Below are positions 51,370-61,922 of a DNA stretch of 64,000 nucleotides, in pieces (the stretch's first letter is position 1; every line of letters starts with the position of its first letter). Where the stretch lies: positions 13,959,926 to 14,023,925 of the forward strand of contig NC_072802.1 of NCBI RefSeq assembly GCF_028583425.1. The letters run 5' to 3'. Origin of the DNA: Eublepharis macularius (Eukaryota; Chordata; Lepidosauria; Squamata; Eublepharidae). Both the position numbers and the translations under genes were made by a program. The notes under the pieces were generated by a model. It was not told where the DNA came from, ran no database searches, and saw only the letters and a list, made by a program, of their open reading frames with translations.

Positions 51370-51905
51370 CATTGTGCTAATACATATTTCCCACCTCCAC
51401 AGGTGATGATGAGTTCCAAGGGCAAGACTACTTGGAACAGTTCCCTTTAAGATGAGAGAACAAAATGTTCCTTTGGAATATTTGGTTTATCTTCCGAAAT
51501 ACCAGTGGAGGAAAGATGGTGGCAAAGGGGCATTCATCTAGGGCATCAGATCTGCTACACCAAATCCAATCCAGAGACGGAGACCCAGAAAGATCTTGTA
51601 CCCCAAAAGGCTTCACTTTCAGCTAACTCACAGCTCTTCATCAGCTGCTCTGTCTTTTCCAAATGGAACCTGTATGTGATGCCTCCCCCCTGCCAATCTA
51701 ACTGAAGGAGGGTCACCTTCTACAAGCACAATAGATATTCGAAGAGAGTTGTTAGGGTACCAGCTCTTAACTATTAGGGCTTTTTAAAGAATGTTCTTGC
51801 CTCCTAGGTCCTGATTTCCACAAGGTGTGTCAATCCCACTCCTAAGAATTAGACAGCAAAACCAGGGCAGTATATTATGTAGAGGAGCTAGGGAATATTA
51901 CTCAC

Positions 51906-52060
51906 TGTATGACTCTGTCACAGGCATGACTGTGTCCCCTGATACTTTTGCCACTGGTAGGTAGGAGTAGGCAGTCCTTCTTTTGAAAAGCAGAACAGGG
52001 AGATGAGATGGCCTGTCTGGGGCGTCCCACGAAGGCCACAGTGAGGCTGGGATGGAGGGA
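51906..52060 (-). pseudogene. VSIG1 copy 2 exon 4 (C2-set, frameshifted)
   Basis: 155 nt against 156 in copy 1. Reading enters as PPSQPHCGLRGTPQTGHL and reaches TYQWQK, then shifts at the shortened A run and stops at TGA (51918-51920). Acceptor gttttccag and donor gtgagt are intact. Confidence 0.88.
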
Positions 52061-52263
52061 CTGGAAAACAAAAACAGCAACAAAATATGGAAATGGGTGA
52101 GAACTCCTGGGTGGAATTTGGTGCACTGTCATCATGAATTGCCAAGAGTCATACAGTGAACATCATTGCTGAAAGGAGACTTGAACCTGGGTCTCTGCAG
52201 TCCTACCTCAACATACTGACCACTACTCTATACTGGCTATATGTTAGATGTCCACCTGAAATG

Positions 52264-52435
52264 ATAAAGAGTCCAGTAGCACCTTTAAGACTAACCAACT
52301 TTATTGTAGCATAAGCTTTCAAGAACCACAGATCTCTGTCAGATGCATCGTCTACAAGAAAGTTAGTCTTAAAGGTGCTACTAGACTTTTTACTGTTTAG
52401 CAACTACAAACTAACATGGCTAACTTCTCTGGATT
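52264..52435. mobile_element. Penelope-type terminal foldback
   Basis: agtccagtagcacctttaag and aactttattgtagcataagc at the left, agttagtcttaaaggtgcta at the right, no coding remnant between. In copy 2 intron 3. Confidence 0.7.
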
Positions 52436-52829
52436 TATCACCTGAAGTGATACACTCATGTCCGTCTGAGAGTCTTTGGTAAAGAGCAGCAATAAAGAAA
52501 AACAAATGGTGACAAGATGAGGTGTACATTCCTTCTGTGTCTTAGTGGTAGAACACATTTTGCACCCAAAAGGGGCTCTTATGAAGGTCCAACTTCAGGT
52601 CAGCATCTCCAGTTATAGAATCTTTGACTGTGTAGCTCAGAAGTTCCTCTCTCTGCCCAGGTCCCCGGAAAACTGCTGCCTCTCAGAATAGTACATCATA
52701 CTCAGTTCACATTGTATGAAACCATGGCTGCTTTTAACTGTGGTGAGAGTGTGAAATGACAGTTTGACAGTTCAGCTCACAGACAAGTACTTTAATACTT
52801 CTTTGCTTCAGCAAATTAATGTCCTTCTT

Positions 52830-52950
52830 TGTGTAGGCTGGGAAGAGAACAACCTGGGAGGTATCTGGGAATGTGCTGCATTTTGCAGGGGCTTGGACTA
52901 GATGACCCTAAAGGTCCCTTCCAACCCTTTGATTCTATGATTCTGAGCTA
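52830..52950 (+). mobile_element. CR1 LINE 3' end fragment
   Basis: ggcttggactagatgaccct, aaaggtcccttccaaccctt and the classic octamer tail gattctatgattct. Confidence 0.85.
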
Positions 52951-53079
52951 GAATTAAACCAGGATTAAGCCAGGATGTCTGCACCAGATATCCCATGAAA
53001 CCACAGACAAAACGAATGGAGTTGCTGAGGGATAAAACAGCAGCCAACTTTGGGGAGACCTGGAAACCTTTCATGGACT

Positions 53080-53402
53080 TTCTGTATGTAAAAGAGAAGT
53101 CAGAGTTAATGGTTTGCGGATTCGAAAATTAGATTCGTAAGGCAGGCAATAAATAAATAATAGGCTGAAATATGGAAAAATGTGGACATCTTCGTAGTAA
53201 AGTCAAAGTGATATACTTAGTAAAGATATGGGTATTACGGAAGAGTTATTGATCATGCAATGAGTTTAAAGAAATTTTGTAAAATATTCAAAATGGTATG
53301 TCTCCCTTGATGCTCTTTTTCATTCATTCTTTTTTTTTGTTTTTCATGTTTATGTTCTTGTTTCTTTACGTGAATTTTTGCTTATCGTGTTGTAATAAAA
53401 TA

Positions 53403-53490
<88 letters not shown>
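53080..53490 (+). mobile_element. L1-like AT-rich 3' end with microsatellite
   Basis: T-rich 3' UTR-like sequence ending tgtaataaaataaaaatt and running straight into the (AT)n tract. Weak family call. Confidence 0.45.
53407..53489. repeat. (AT)n microsatellite
   Basis: About 40 uninterrupted AT dinucleotides. It creates spurious Ile-Tyr frames on both strands. Confidence 0.97.
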
Positions 53491-53491
<1 letters not shown>

Positions 53492-54080
53492 AAACCATAG
53501 ACTAAATGTAGCTAATAACAATAACAAATAACAATAATAACAACAATGGGAGGACAGATTGGGTCCTTGCTGTTGCTTTCTATGGCCCAATGACAAGTCA
53601 GGGTTCCAGTCATAGATCTCTAGTGTCACAAACAGCTTGACCTTCAGTCACTTCTACGAAGTACACCTGCATGAAAGAAATATACAGCTGTGCCTTGGGA
53701 AAGGGTTTGCCCCACCGCAGATTCTGCCGGGGGGGGGGGGGCGAGGAGAATTTTCTGGCTCTGCTCTAGTCCTTTTTCTTCTCTTGCTAGCAGAACTCTC
53801 AGGGTCATGTTATTTTTTTTTTACCACACTTCCTTGTTACCTTCAGAACAGCACAAACCCTTTTGCACAGTGATATGACATGATGACTGAGGTTGGGGGG
53901 GAGCTCTGTCAAATTAGGTACCTGGCCAGTGAAGGTTGGATCCTGCCACTGCTCCCGTGCCACCTCTTGGGGTCCTTAAGCCTGACCCCGTGCTTTTCAA
54001 AGATGGAACTATAAAGTGACATTTTGACCCAAGCTGTCACCCGAGCAAGATCAAAATCCATTCAAGATTTTTATAACCAT
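53490..54080. other. Copy 2 intron 3, unassigned part
   Basis: Nothing recognisable except a poly-G run near 53730 and a T run near 53812. Confidence 0.35.
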
Positions 54081-54262
54081 GGCCGTTTCCACACGGCTTA
54101 CCTTTGCTCGGAACATCGCACAAAAACCGCGGAAGATCGCGTTTTCTCGCATGAGATTTGCACAACGTCACGCAACTCTCGCTCAAGAAAACGCGATCTT
54201 CTGCAGTTTTTGTGCGATGTTCCGGGTCGTTCCGAGCAAAGGTAAGCCGTGTAGAAACGGCC
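54081..54262. mobile_element. Palindromic MITE, family B, copy 5
   Basis: Tips ggccgtttccacacggctta and taagccgtgtagaaacggcc are nearly perfect inverses. Inner arms gcacaaaaaccgcggaagat and atcttctgcagtttttgtgc pair. Flanked by cat (54078-54080, 54263-54265). Confidence 0.87.
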
Positions 54263-54654
54263 CATATCTAAAAAGGGGAGTTGGTACATTTTTTTCTCCT
54301 GTGAAGTAAGCCCATTTTCCCGTATCCTTGTTCCTCAAAGGAAACATTTAATTGTATCTGATTCCAGTACTGATTTAATTTTCCTTCTACCATGCTTCAG
54401 TTTTATAAAATTCATATTTTCAAGTTTGGCTACATCTTTTGCAGTTGCTTTTAAAATCCCAGTTAATTTGTTGTTGTTTTTAACTTGAGATGTGTGGAGA
54501 TGTGGCTTCAGGTTACCACAAGGGGCAGCCAATCAGCACTGCACATTAACCATGCAAAGAAGTTCTAGAATGAGGCACACTTGTACGGTCTGGATTGAAA
54601 TTCTGAGCTGCAGGATGAGATGCTCAGATACAAAGGACTCCTATCTGTCATAAC

Positions 54655-54893
54655 CCGGGCTTTTTTCAGGGGCAACGCAGTGGAACGGAGTTCCGGAACC
54701 TCTTGAAAATGGTCACATGGCTGGTGGCCCCGCCCCCCTGAGCTCCAGACAGAGGGGAGTTTAGATTGCCCTCCGCAACGCCCTCCAAACTCTGTCTGGA
54801 GCTCAGGGGGGTGGGGCCACCAGCCATGTGACCATTTTCTCCAAGGGCAACCCACTGAGTTCCACCACCTCTTTTCCCAGAAAAAAAGCCCTG
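54655..54893. mobile_element. hAT foldback MITE 13
   Basis: CCGGGC...GCCCTG with exact duplication gtcataac (54647-54654, 54894-54901). The arms read cccctgagctccagacagag and its inverse. Confidence 0.92.
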
Positions 54894-54986
54894 GTCATAA
54901 CAGTTGATCATTAACAATGGATCCTCCTGAATTCAGCAGTGAGAAAGTCATAAGAAAGTAATGCAGAAAAATGGAAAAGTTAATAC

Positions 54987-55185
54987 CTAGGACACTGACA
55001 TCCACAGACTTTTCATCCAGGTCATTTGGGCCTGCAGGATTGAAAACTTCACAGGTATATATACCCGTGTCTGATGGCTGCATGTTGAAGACAGTTATTG
55101 ATGCATTTCCTCTTCTGTTTGCAGCTTGGATTCTGCCTTTAAACTCTCCGTAGGAATATGACTGGCCTTCCTGAGAAAAATAGAC
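54987..55185 (-). pseudogene. VSIG1 copy 2 exon 3 (V-set, second half)
   Basis: 199 nt from VYFSQEGQSYSYGEFKGRI to KSVDVSVL. Acceptor gtgccacag, donor gtatta. The intron towards exon 2 is only 107 bp. Confidence 0.87.
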
Positions 55186-55292
55186 CTGTGGCACAGAATG
55201 CAATGTTAAACCAATGGCCGGAAGATTTGGAGTTCCAAGCAGTCACTGTTAGGGAATAAGCAATTATTTAAATGTAAAATATTACTCTGTAC

Positions 55293-55453
55293 CATAACCA
55301 ATTTTTTCTTACTGGTGCTATAAAAATTCCATTGAATAAGCCAGTTGAATGTATCTGCTTCCGTTCTGTACGTGCAGAGAAGAGTGATGTTTCCACCGAC
55401 TCTTGTCTTCACAGAGTTCTGTGGAACAGTTATGATTACACACAGCACAGAGC
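55293..55453 (-). pseudogene. VSIG1 copy 2 exon 2 (V-set, first half)
   Basis: 161 nt, exactly the length of copy 1 exon 2, from SVLCVIITVPQNSVKTRVGG to FYSTSKKKLVM. Acceptor tttccatag. The donor that keeps length and phase is the weak gtacag; a better-looking gtaaga lies 20 nt inside the exon, after 55313, and would break the frame. Confidence 0.8.
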
Positions 55454-55723
55454 CTATGGAAAACAAGGACAGAAGAGAAGAAATCACCAACCAAGGTGAT
55501 AAATAAATCGTATGTTGGCCCCAGAAACCTAATTAAAGGATTCCATAGTTGGGCCATCAGCAGAATCTATCATTTGCAGTGAACGTGTGATTTTAGGTGG
55601 TGAGAGCCAGGTCTGCTGGCTGGTTTGAGTGTAGGAGAGAAAATAACAAAGCATCCACTTGCTTATATTTAGAAAGGAAATAAGAGTTCCATACTCTGAA
55701 AGGAAAGGAGGAGAGAGAGCTCC

Positions 55724-55950
55724 CAGGGCTTTTTTTCAGCTGGACTGCAGTGGAACGGAGTTCTGGAACCTCTTGAAAATGGTCACATGGGTGGTGGCCC
55801 CGCCCCCTGATCTCCAGACAGAGGGGAGTTGAGATTGCCCTCCGCGCCGCTGTCTGGAGATCAGGGGGCGGGGCCACCAGCCATGTGACCATTTTCTCCG
55901 AGGGCAACCCACTGAGTTCCACCACCTCTTTTCCCAGAAAAAAAGCCCTG
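55724..55950. mobile_element. hAT foldback MITE 14
   Basis: CAGGGC...GCCCTG with exact duplication agagctcc (55716-55723, 55951-55958). In copy 2 intron 1. Confidence 0.93.
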
Positions 55951-55958
55951 AGAGCTCC

Positions 55959-56826
55959 TATATACCGATCTAATCTAAGGATGGGCATGGATGGCAGGAC
56001 ATAGTTGCAAGAGGGAGGGAGGGAGGGAGAAAAAGACAGTGGCTGTGGCAAAGCCAGGAAGAGAAGGATGTCGTGAGGAGGAAGTCCTGAGATTAGCAAT
56101 ATAAACATCAAAGGATAGTCAGAGCAGTAAACAGTCAACAGAATGCCCTGATCTCTCTATCTTTCTAACTTTCTGGTTTATCCCCTTCTGAAACCTGAGG
56201 AAAGGGATAGTGCTCAGTGCTCCTCTTCTAACACAAGGCACATGGTGGAATTAAAGTAGTTTGCTTTCTTTGCTCCTATTATCTAGAGGGGATCCTCAAG
56301 AGCAAAGACATTAGTTAGTTGTTAAATGGGGAACATGTTCCCCATAGCTCTAAAACCCAGGAATGTTCAAGCTAAACAGGCATATGTCAAGACCATTGCC
56401 AGGGGGAAATGTGCATGTGCCAAGAGACTCCAGGATCTTAACTCCCCCCACCCCACACCCGCCACATATAGTATACTGTATTACCTGGTGTACATACCTC
56501 ACTCCCATTCATACATCTGATTGTCCCTTCTCCAGTTCTTTTCAAAATGGAAGAAGGATGTCAGCATTTAAGTGATGTCAGCGTTGTGCATACATCATGG
56601 GGAGAAAATCAGGCCCAGTGCCTCAGTAGTACTTTCAGGGGCCAAGCAGGTTAACCGGCACTAAGCAAGGGCTGTTGTAGCCACCGGCAGCTGCCCTGGG
56701 ACCCATGCTGGTGGGGACACACTGGGAGCCCCCTCCACTCTGCAGCCAACTGTCCTAGACCCCACTTGGAAGTTGCAGCTGATGCCATGCACTGCCTGGG
56801 ACTCACATAGCACAGGAGAGAGGATG
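55959..56826. other. Copy 2 intron 1, unassigned part
   Basis: Nothing recognisable apart from a gaggga run near 56010-56030. Confidence 0.35.
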
Positions 56827-57055
56827 AGAGCCAGTATGGTGTAGGGGTTAGTGTCAGACTAGGATCTGGGAGACCCAGGTTCAAATTATCACTCCTCCAT
56901 GGAAGCTTGCTGGGTGACCTTGTGCCAGTCTCACACTGTCCGCCTGACCTACCTCGCAGGATTGTTGTGAGGATAAAATAGAGGAGAGGAGAAAAATATA
57001 AGCTGCTTTGGGTCCATGCTGGGGAGAAAAACCAGGTATAAATGAAGTAAACAAA
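56827..57055 (+). mobile_element. tRNA-derived SINE, type 2, copy 3
   Basis: The best preserved copy: gagccagtatggtgtagggg (A-box region), gacccaggttcaaattatca (B-box region), tgctgggtgaccttgtgcca, aggattgttgtgaggataaa and the ending ggggagaaaaaccaggtata. Confidence 0.82.
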
Positions 57056-57809
57056 TGCACGATCCACTTGTGTCCTTTGTAGCATCAAGTTTGGCCCTGT
57101 CGGCAGCTTTGTGTGTGTTCAAAAGCCAGTTCTGTTGACCACCCCAGTTGTACTTATCAAGAACATGCAGTGAGAGAGGCAGTTTTGTGAGTCTGCTGTC
57201 TGTCAATATGTCTTTCCAAGACACAGAAACTTTGCAGGAACAAGAGAAGTGGTGCCGCTATGCAGAACTTCATTCCTAATGCAGTTCAATAACATGTCTG
57301 GGCTGTTTCATGGTGGCATCCGACCTCTACTATCATCAGTGAGGGACTCATATTGGAAGAGGGCCATGACGGTCACTCAGACTCCATGCTGTTGTTCTTT
57401 AGCAAGGGGTATGGGTGGGCTTCTCTGGGTTCACAATTCCCCTGATTGCCACTAGTGTACAATACACCATGCAGGCTACATAATGGGAAGGGAAGCTGAA
57501 GAACAAAAATGGCTTGAATTAATAGCATCAGTCAGTGGTGCTATGAATCTAGCGGAGGGATGGGTTACATAGGAAGATGCAGAGAATACGAATAATAATT
57601 CAAATGAGTATGAATGTGCACGAGTTACAGCATATATAAGACTAGCCTGCCTTGGTGTCTGGGATGGTTTGTGCTAGCCCAGTGGAATTACTTAAAAAAA
57701 CCCTGACTCCTATGTCATATCATAAACTACTTTTGAAACTCCCCTTCCCATGATATATTAGGGAAACTGCTAGCAGAGAAAAAACAGGAACAACTTCCAA
57801 AGGATCTTG

Positions 57810-57862
57810 AAACTGAGAGCGCAATCCTAAACTCAAGTTACTCAATGCGACTTGCTCCCAGG
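57810..57862. repeat. Split mini-MITE, left part
   Basis: gcgcaatcctaaactcaagt pairs with ttcttaagattgcgct at 58113-58130, on the far side of foldback MITE 15. The small element was therefore there first. Confidence 0.55.
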
Positions 57863-58099
57863 CAGGGCTTTTTTTCAGCTGGAACGCGGTGGAACGGAGT
57901 TCCAGAACCTCTTGAAAAGGGTCACATGGCTGGTGGCCCCGCCCCCTGATCTCCAGACAGAGGGGAGTTGAGGCACAGAGGGCAATCTCAAGTCCCCTCT
58001 GTCTGGAGATCAGGGGACGGGGCCACCAGCCATGTGACCATTTTCTCCGTGGGCAACCCACTGAGTTCCACCACCTATTTTTCCAGAAAAAAAGCCCTG
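57863..58099. mobile_element. hAT foldback MITE 15
   Basis: CAGGGC...GCCCTG with exact duplication ctcccagg (57855-57862, 58100-58107), inserted in a mini-MITE. Confidence 0.93.
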
Positions 58100-58130
58100 C
58101 TCCCAGGAAAGTGTTCTTAAGATTGCGCTA

Positions 58131-59523
58131 TAATTTCATGATTCCTAGACTCTTGGCTAGTATTAGACAGATGAAGTGATGAGCTGCTAGAGAGAAAGAC
58201 ACAGATGTTCCATTTTGATTTCAAAGTGTTGCTTTAATCGGGTTATCTTTCAAGCCCTCTATGTCCTTTTATTCAGAAATCTCCATTTCTTAAAGACAAA
58301 TTCCAACATTTTGAAGATGTTGCATAGGATTACAATTTCTAAAAGTTCATATGACGAACCCACAAAACCATAGGGTCAAGCTAAACGTGCAGGTTTTATA
58401 AAAAGTTGGTTCTGGGGAACCCCAACGGTCTCAGAATGCCTCCACAGGAGAAGGAGGGGCTCTTCCTCCCCCCCCCCCAAGCCATTTCTCTGTTTCAAAA
58501 TTGCACGGGAGTTTTTCCCGTTTTTTCTGTTCCACATGGAGTAGTCTGTGCATGTGGAGCAGTAAAAATGAGGAGGCACACCCCCATTCTATTGTGACAC
58601 AGGGAAACAGCTTGAGGGGGGAGAGAGGAACCCCTCCTCTGCTGCAGAAGCAATCTGAGGCTGTTTGGGCTCTCTTTTATTTTTTAATAATTTTTTTAAA
58701 TAACTATTTTCATTTTATAAATGTTTTCCAACATTAACAAAATGTAAACTTTTAACACAAAATGAGTGATTTATATAACAGCATTTAAGTTACTGAACTA
58801 AAGAACCTGATATATACCATATACAATTAATATAAAAGAAAATCCTTTTGTGGGGGGGGGTACAGAGTTGTCAGTTGTAGCATAGTGGGCTACAAATTTA
58901 AAAAATGGAGACCATTTTTCTATATATGAAGATTGATCGTTGGGATTATTCATAGATGTTGTCTGATAAGTTATTTTCTCCATTATCAACAGACCCCAAA
59001 CCTTCAGCAACCCCCATTTGACCATGGGGATCTTGTCTGTCTTCCAATTTGGATCTAACGCAGTCTTAGCTGCTGACAACAATAAAGAACCATTTAATTT
59101 TTAACTACGGTATGGCTGCAGAAACCCAAATTGAGCCTGCACATTTAGTTTGGCCCTCATACTCAACTCCAGGTTATATTAGCTCATGATTTCACTTCCC
59201 AAAATGAGAAGTTTGTTGGTAATTTCATTTCTGTTTTATTTATTTATATGTGTAATTTACAGTTCACCTTTCTCACTGAGACTCAAGGTGAATGACATAG
59301 TTTAAGTCAATTTAATCTACGGCTGTGACATCCAGTAAGGAGTGCAATAGCGTTTGGATAGCAGGAAATGTGAAAATGAGCAGAAATCCAATACATTACT
59401 AAAACAACACTGAAACAAAACATAAGCAATGAAACACACCACATTAAATGATGCAGCAATTACTAGTAGCAACAGACAGTAAGTAGAGTCTACGGTCCCT
59501 GTTCCTTTACCGAAACATCTTAC
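58131..59523 (-). other. Copy 2 intron 1, proximal part
   Basis: 58240-58370 is collinear with copy 1 intron 1 at 35360-35510 (shared cagagatcc/cagaaatct and cttaaagacaaattccaaca-like blocks), and 57710-57770 with 35180-35230. 59235-59420 has an inverted L2-like tail. No other element was recognised. Confidence 0.5.
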
Positions 59524-59560
59524 CTATGAGAGCTGCTAGAATGGCAAATATCTTCAACAT
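59524..59560 (-). pseudogene. VSIG1 copy 2 exon 1 (signal peptide)
   Basis: MLKIFAILAALI plus one base, ATG at 59560, donor gtaaga. Same length as exon 1 of copy 1. Confidence 0.85.
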
Positions 59561-59822
59561 GGTTGCCAAAGTGTTCGTAGGGCTGGAGAGAAAGCTGCAC
59601 AGACGCTGTTGTGTGAAAACTGAAATCTCAACTAAGTTCTTTTATTTAAAGAAAAACAAAACACCATGCTCTTAATTTTGCTTATCAGCAGTGTTTTAGA
59701 AAGTCAACACCATTTCCCAATTTTATCAGATACTGTAAGGCTGTTCTCAAGGCAGCTGTGTAATTTGCTCAGCTGAAATCATTTCATGGGGTGTGTATCG
59801 TTGAGATATGTATTAACAATGG
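59561..59822 (-). promoter_or_regulatory. VSIG1 copy 2 5' UTR and duplicated promoter
   Basis: Collinear with 35678-35940; shared blocks include catttcatggggtgtgta and the two GATA-type TTATC sites (59682-59686 and 59723-59727). Similarity stops where the Penelope fragment begins. Confidence 0.5.
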
Positions 59823-60680
59823 CCTGTATCCAACCATGCAGTTTCAGGGACTGAAGGGCCCTGAAATCATAAGCTTTCCCAAAAGCATGAAAAAGCATAA
59901 CCTTCAAGCAGTATTCAGACCCACCCGAAAAATACAACAGCTGCTACGATCAGCAAAAGACAGTAGAGACCCCCTCACCTTTGCAGGAGTATACCGTATA
60001 CCCTGCAGCTGTGGACAAGTTTACATCGGGACCACAAAGCGTAGCATCCAGGCAAGAATAACAGAACATGAAAGACACTGCAGACTTGGACAACCTGAAA
60101 AATCAGCAGTGGCTGAACATAGCCTAACGCAAACAGGGCACAGTATCTTATTCCAGGACACCAAAATACTGGACAACACTTCCAACTACTTTGTCAGACT
60201 GCACAGGGAAGCCATTGAAATTCACAAGCATAAGCAAAACTTCAACAGGAAAGAAGAAACCTTAAGAATGAACCGAGCATGGGTGCCAGTTCTGAAAAAC
60301 ACCAGGCTAACAAAACACTCTATACCCGACAATAGCCCTGCAGAGATGATTAGCACATCAAGCACCAATCCATATGCAAAAGAACCTCCTCAGGATACAG
60401 TGAAGCCTCCCGCCATTAGCATTCCACACCCTGGGAAACTCTTACAGGATGACTCAGCTCAACCCCACCCCTCCTGAGTAGATATAAATGACCTGCCAAC
60501 ATCTTTTCCACACTGTGACACTGAGAGATCTCTGTCTTTTGGTGCTACACCTCTGAAGATGCCAGCCACAGCTGCTGGCGAATCGTCAGGAACTACAATG
60601 CCAAGACCACGGCAATACAGCCCGGAAAACCCACAACAACCATTGTTCTCCGGCCGTGAAAGCCTTCGACAATACAACTG
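59823..60680 (+). mobile_element. Penelope-like element, 5'-truncated, with GIY-YIG frame
   Basis: An open frame of 228 codons (59791-60477) covers the C-terminal part of a Penelope-like retroelement: VFRPTRKIQQLL at residues 41-52, then GVYRIPCSCGQVYIGTTKRS (66-85) and RITEHERHCRLGQPEKSAVA, the GIY-YIG endonuclease used for target nicking. The 3' sequence gaagatgccagccacagctg and ggccgtgaaagccttcgac is the familiar Penelope end. The reverse transcriptase part is missing. It lies at the point where homology of the VSIG1 copy 2 promoter to copy 1 ends. Confidence 0.85.
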
Positions 60681-60687
60681 GTAGTAC

Positions 60688-60893
60688 CCTGGCCTGGATA
60701 GCCCAGGTGAGCCTGATCTGGTCAGATCTCAGAAGCTAAGCAGGGTTGGTCTTGGAGGATGAGATGGGAGAAGATCAGGGTTGCAGAGACAGGCAATGTC
60801 AAGCTACCTCTATTAGTCTCTTGCCATGAAAACCCCACCAGGGGTCGCCATAAGTCAGCTGTGACTTCAGGGCACTCCCTACCACCACATAAT
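60688..60893 (+). mobile_element. 5S rRNA-derived SINE (5S-Sauria type)
   Basis: gcctgatctggtcagatctc and agaagctaagcagggttggt match the 5S rRNA internal promoter. The tail ggtcgccataagtcagctgt and gacttcagggcactcc is Bov-B-like, which fits mobilisation by Bov-B. Confidence 0.88.
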
Positions 60894-60995
60894 TGATAGT
60901 AAAAATAGGTAGTAAAAATTTGTATGTGGTGTGCAGTACCATCATTTTAAACAAGTCAAAAACATTTTAATGGGTCTTGATATCACACTGTTCTA

Positions 60996-61206
60996 GGGTT
61001 GCCAGCCTCCAGGTGGTGAATGGAGATCTCCCAGAATTACAACAATCTCCAAGTGACAAAGATCAATTCCCCTGGAGAAAGCAGCTGCTTTGGAGGGTGG
61101 CCTCTGTAGCATTATACCCCACTGAGGCTCCTCCCCAAACCCCACCCTTTCCAGGCTCCACACTCCCCAAATCTCCAGGAATTTTCCAACGCAGACCTGG
61201 CAACCC
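60996..61206. mobile_element. MITE family E, copy 6 (best ends)
   Basis: Starts gggttgccag and ends ctggcaaccc, an exact inverted tip, with TA on both sides (60994-60995, 61207-61208). Interior tccccaaaccccaccctttc and tccccaaatctccagg. Confidence 0.78.
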
Positions 61207-61208
61207 TA

Positions 61209-61658
61209 CACTGTTCTGTCTTCTGTTTTCTGGGTTTGTCTCTGGACTGGAGCCAAAGCAAACCTCAAAGCATGGACAGGATTACCAACTGGCCTAGAGA
61301 AAAATGTCCTATCCCTTTAAGAGATGTTTTGTGTGTGAAATTGGGGAGCTGGAGGTTTTCATGGTTGGGAGAGTAACCTGGTAAACAATATCTCATTGAG
61401 CCTCTACTCAAGGGAAAGAACAGTTTTTCTCTAGGCAGTCGGAAACCCTAAGCAGAGGTCAAATGAAGGCCCATCATGGAAATTTAGGATTGGATCCTAC
61501 CAGCTTTTGATGCCTCTCAGTTTCCCTTTTCACTGCAGTCAGTGCCCTGTTTTGAGTACCCTTACACACCTGTGTAAAGCTGGTTTGGATCCACCCCTCG
61601 GTCCCTTAGGAGAAACAAATTCATGTTTGAAAGTTCCTTAATGCAAACAAGCAGCGTA
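61209..61658. other. Unassigned spacer
   Basis: 61285-61440 has blocks similar to 28120-28200 (aatgtcctgtccc/aatgtcctatccc; gtagttgaagcttttcatgg-like), so it is probably an old repeat. The rest is unrecognised. Confidence 0.35.
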
Positions 61659-61666
61659 CATTTAAT

Positions 61667-61914
61667 CAGGGCTTTTTTTCTGGGAAGTGGTGGAACTCAG
61701 TGGGTTGCCCTTGGAGAAAATGGTCACATGGCTGGTGGTCCCGCCCCCTGATCTCCAGACAGAGGGGAGTTTAGATTGCCCTCTGCGCCGCTCAGCTGCT
61801 CAATCTAAACTCCCCTCTGTCTGGAGATCAGGGGGCGGGGCCACCAGCCATGTGACCATTTTCAAGAGGTTCCGGAACTCCGTTCCACTGCGTTCCTGCT
61901 GAAAAAAAGCCCTG
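61667..61914. mobile_element. hAT foldback MITE 16
   Basis: CAGGGC...GCCCTG with exact duplication catttaat (61659-61666, 61915-61922). Confidence 0.93.
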
Positions 61915-61922
61915 CATTTAAT

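Noticed and set aside
53298-53531. Frames with long Ile-Tyr runs on both strands
   Set aside because: Produced by the AT microsatellite.
55593-56138. 181-codon frame containing ELSGLPSEKMVTWLVAPPPD
   Set aside because: The phrase recurs wherever a foldback hAT arm is read in this frame, so it is element sequence and not a gene.
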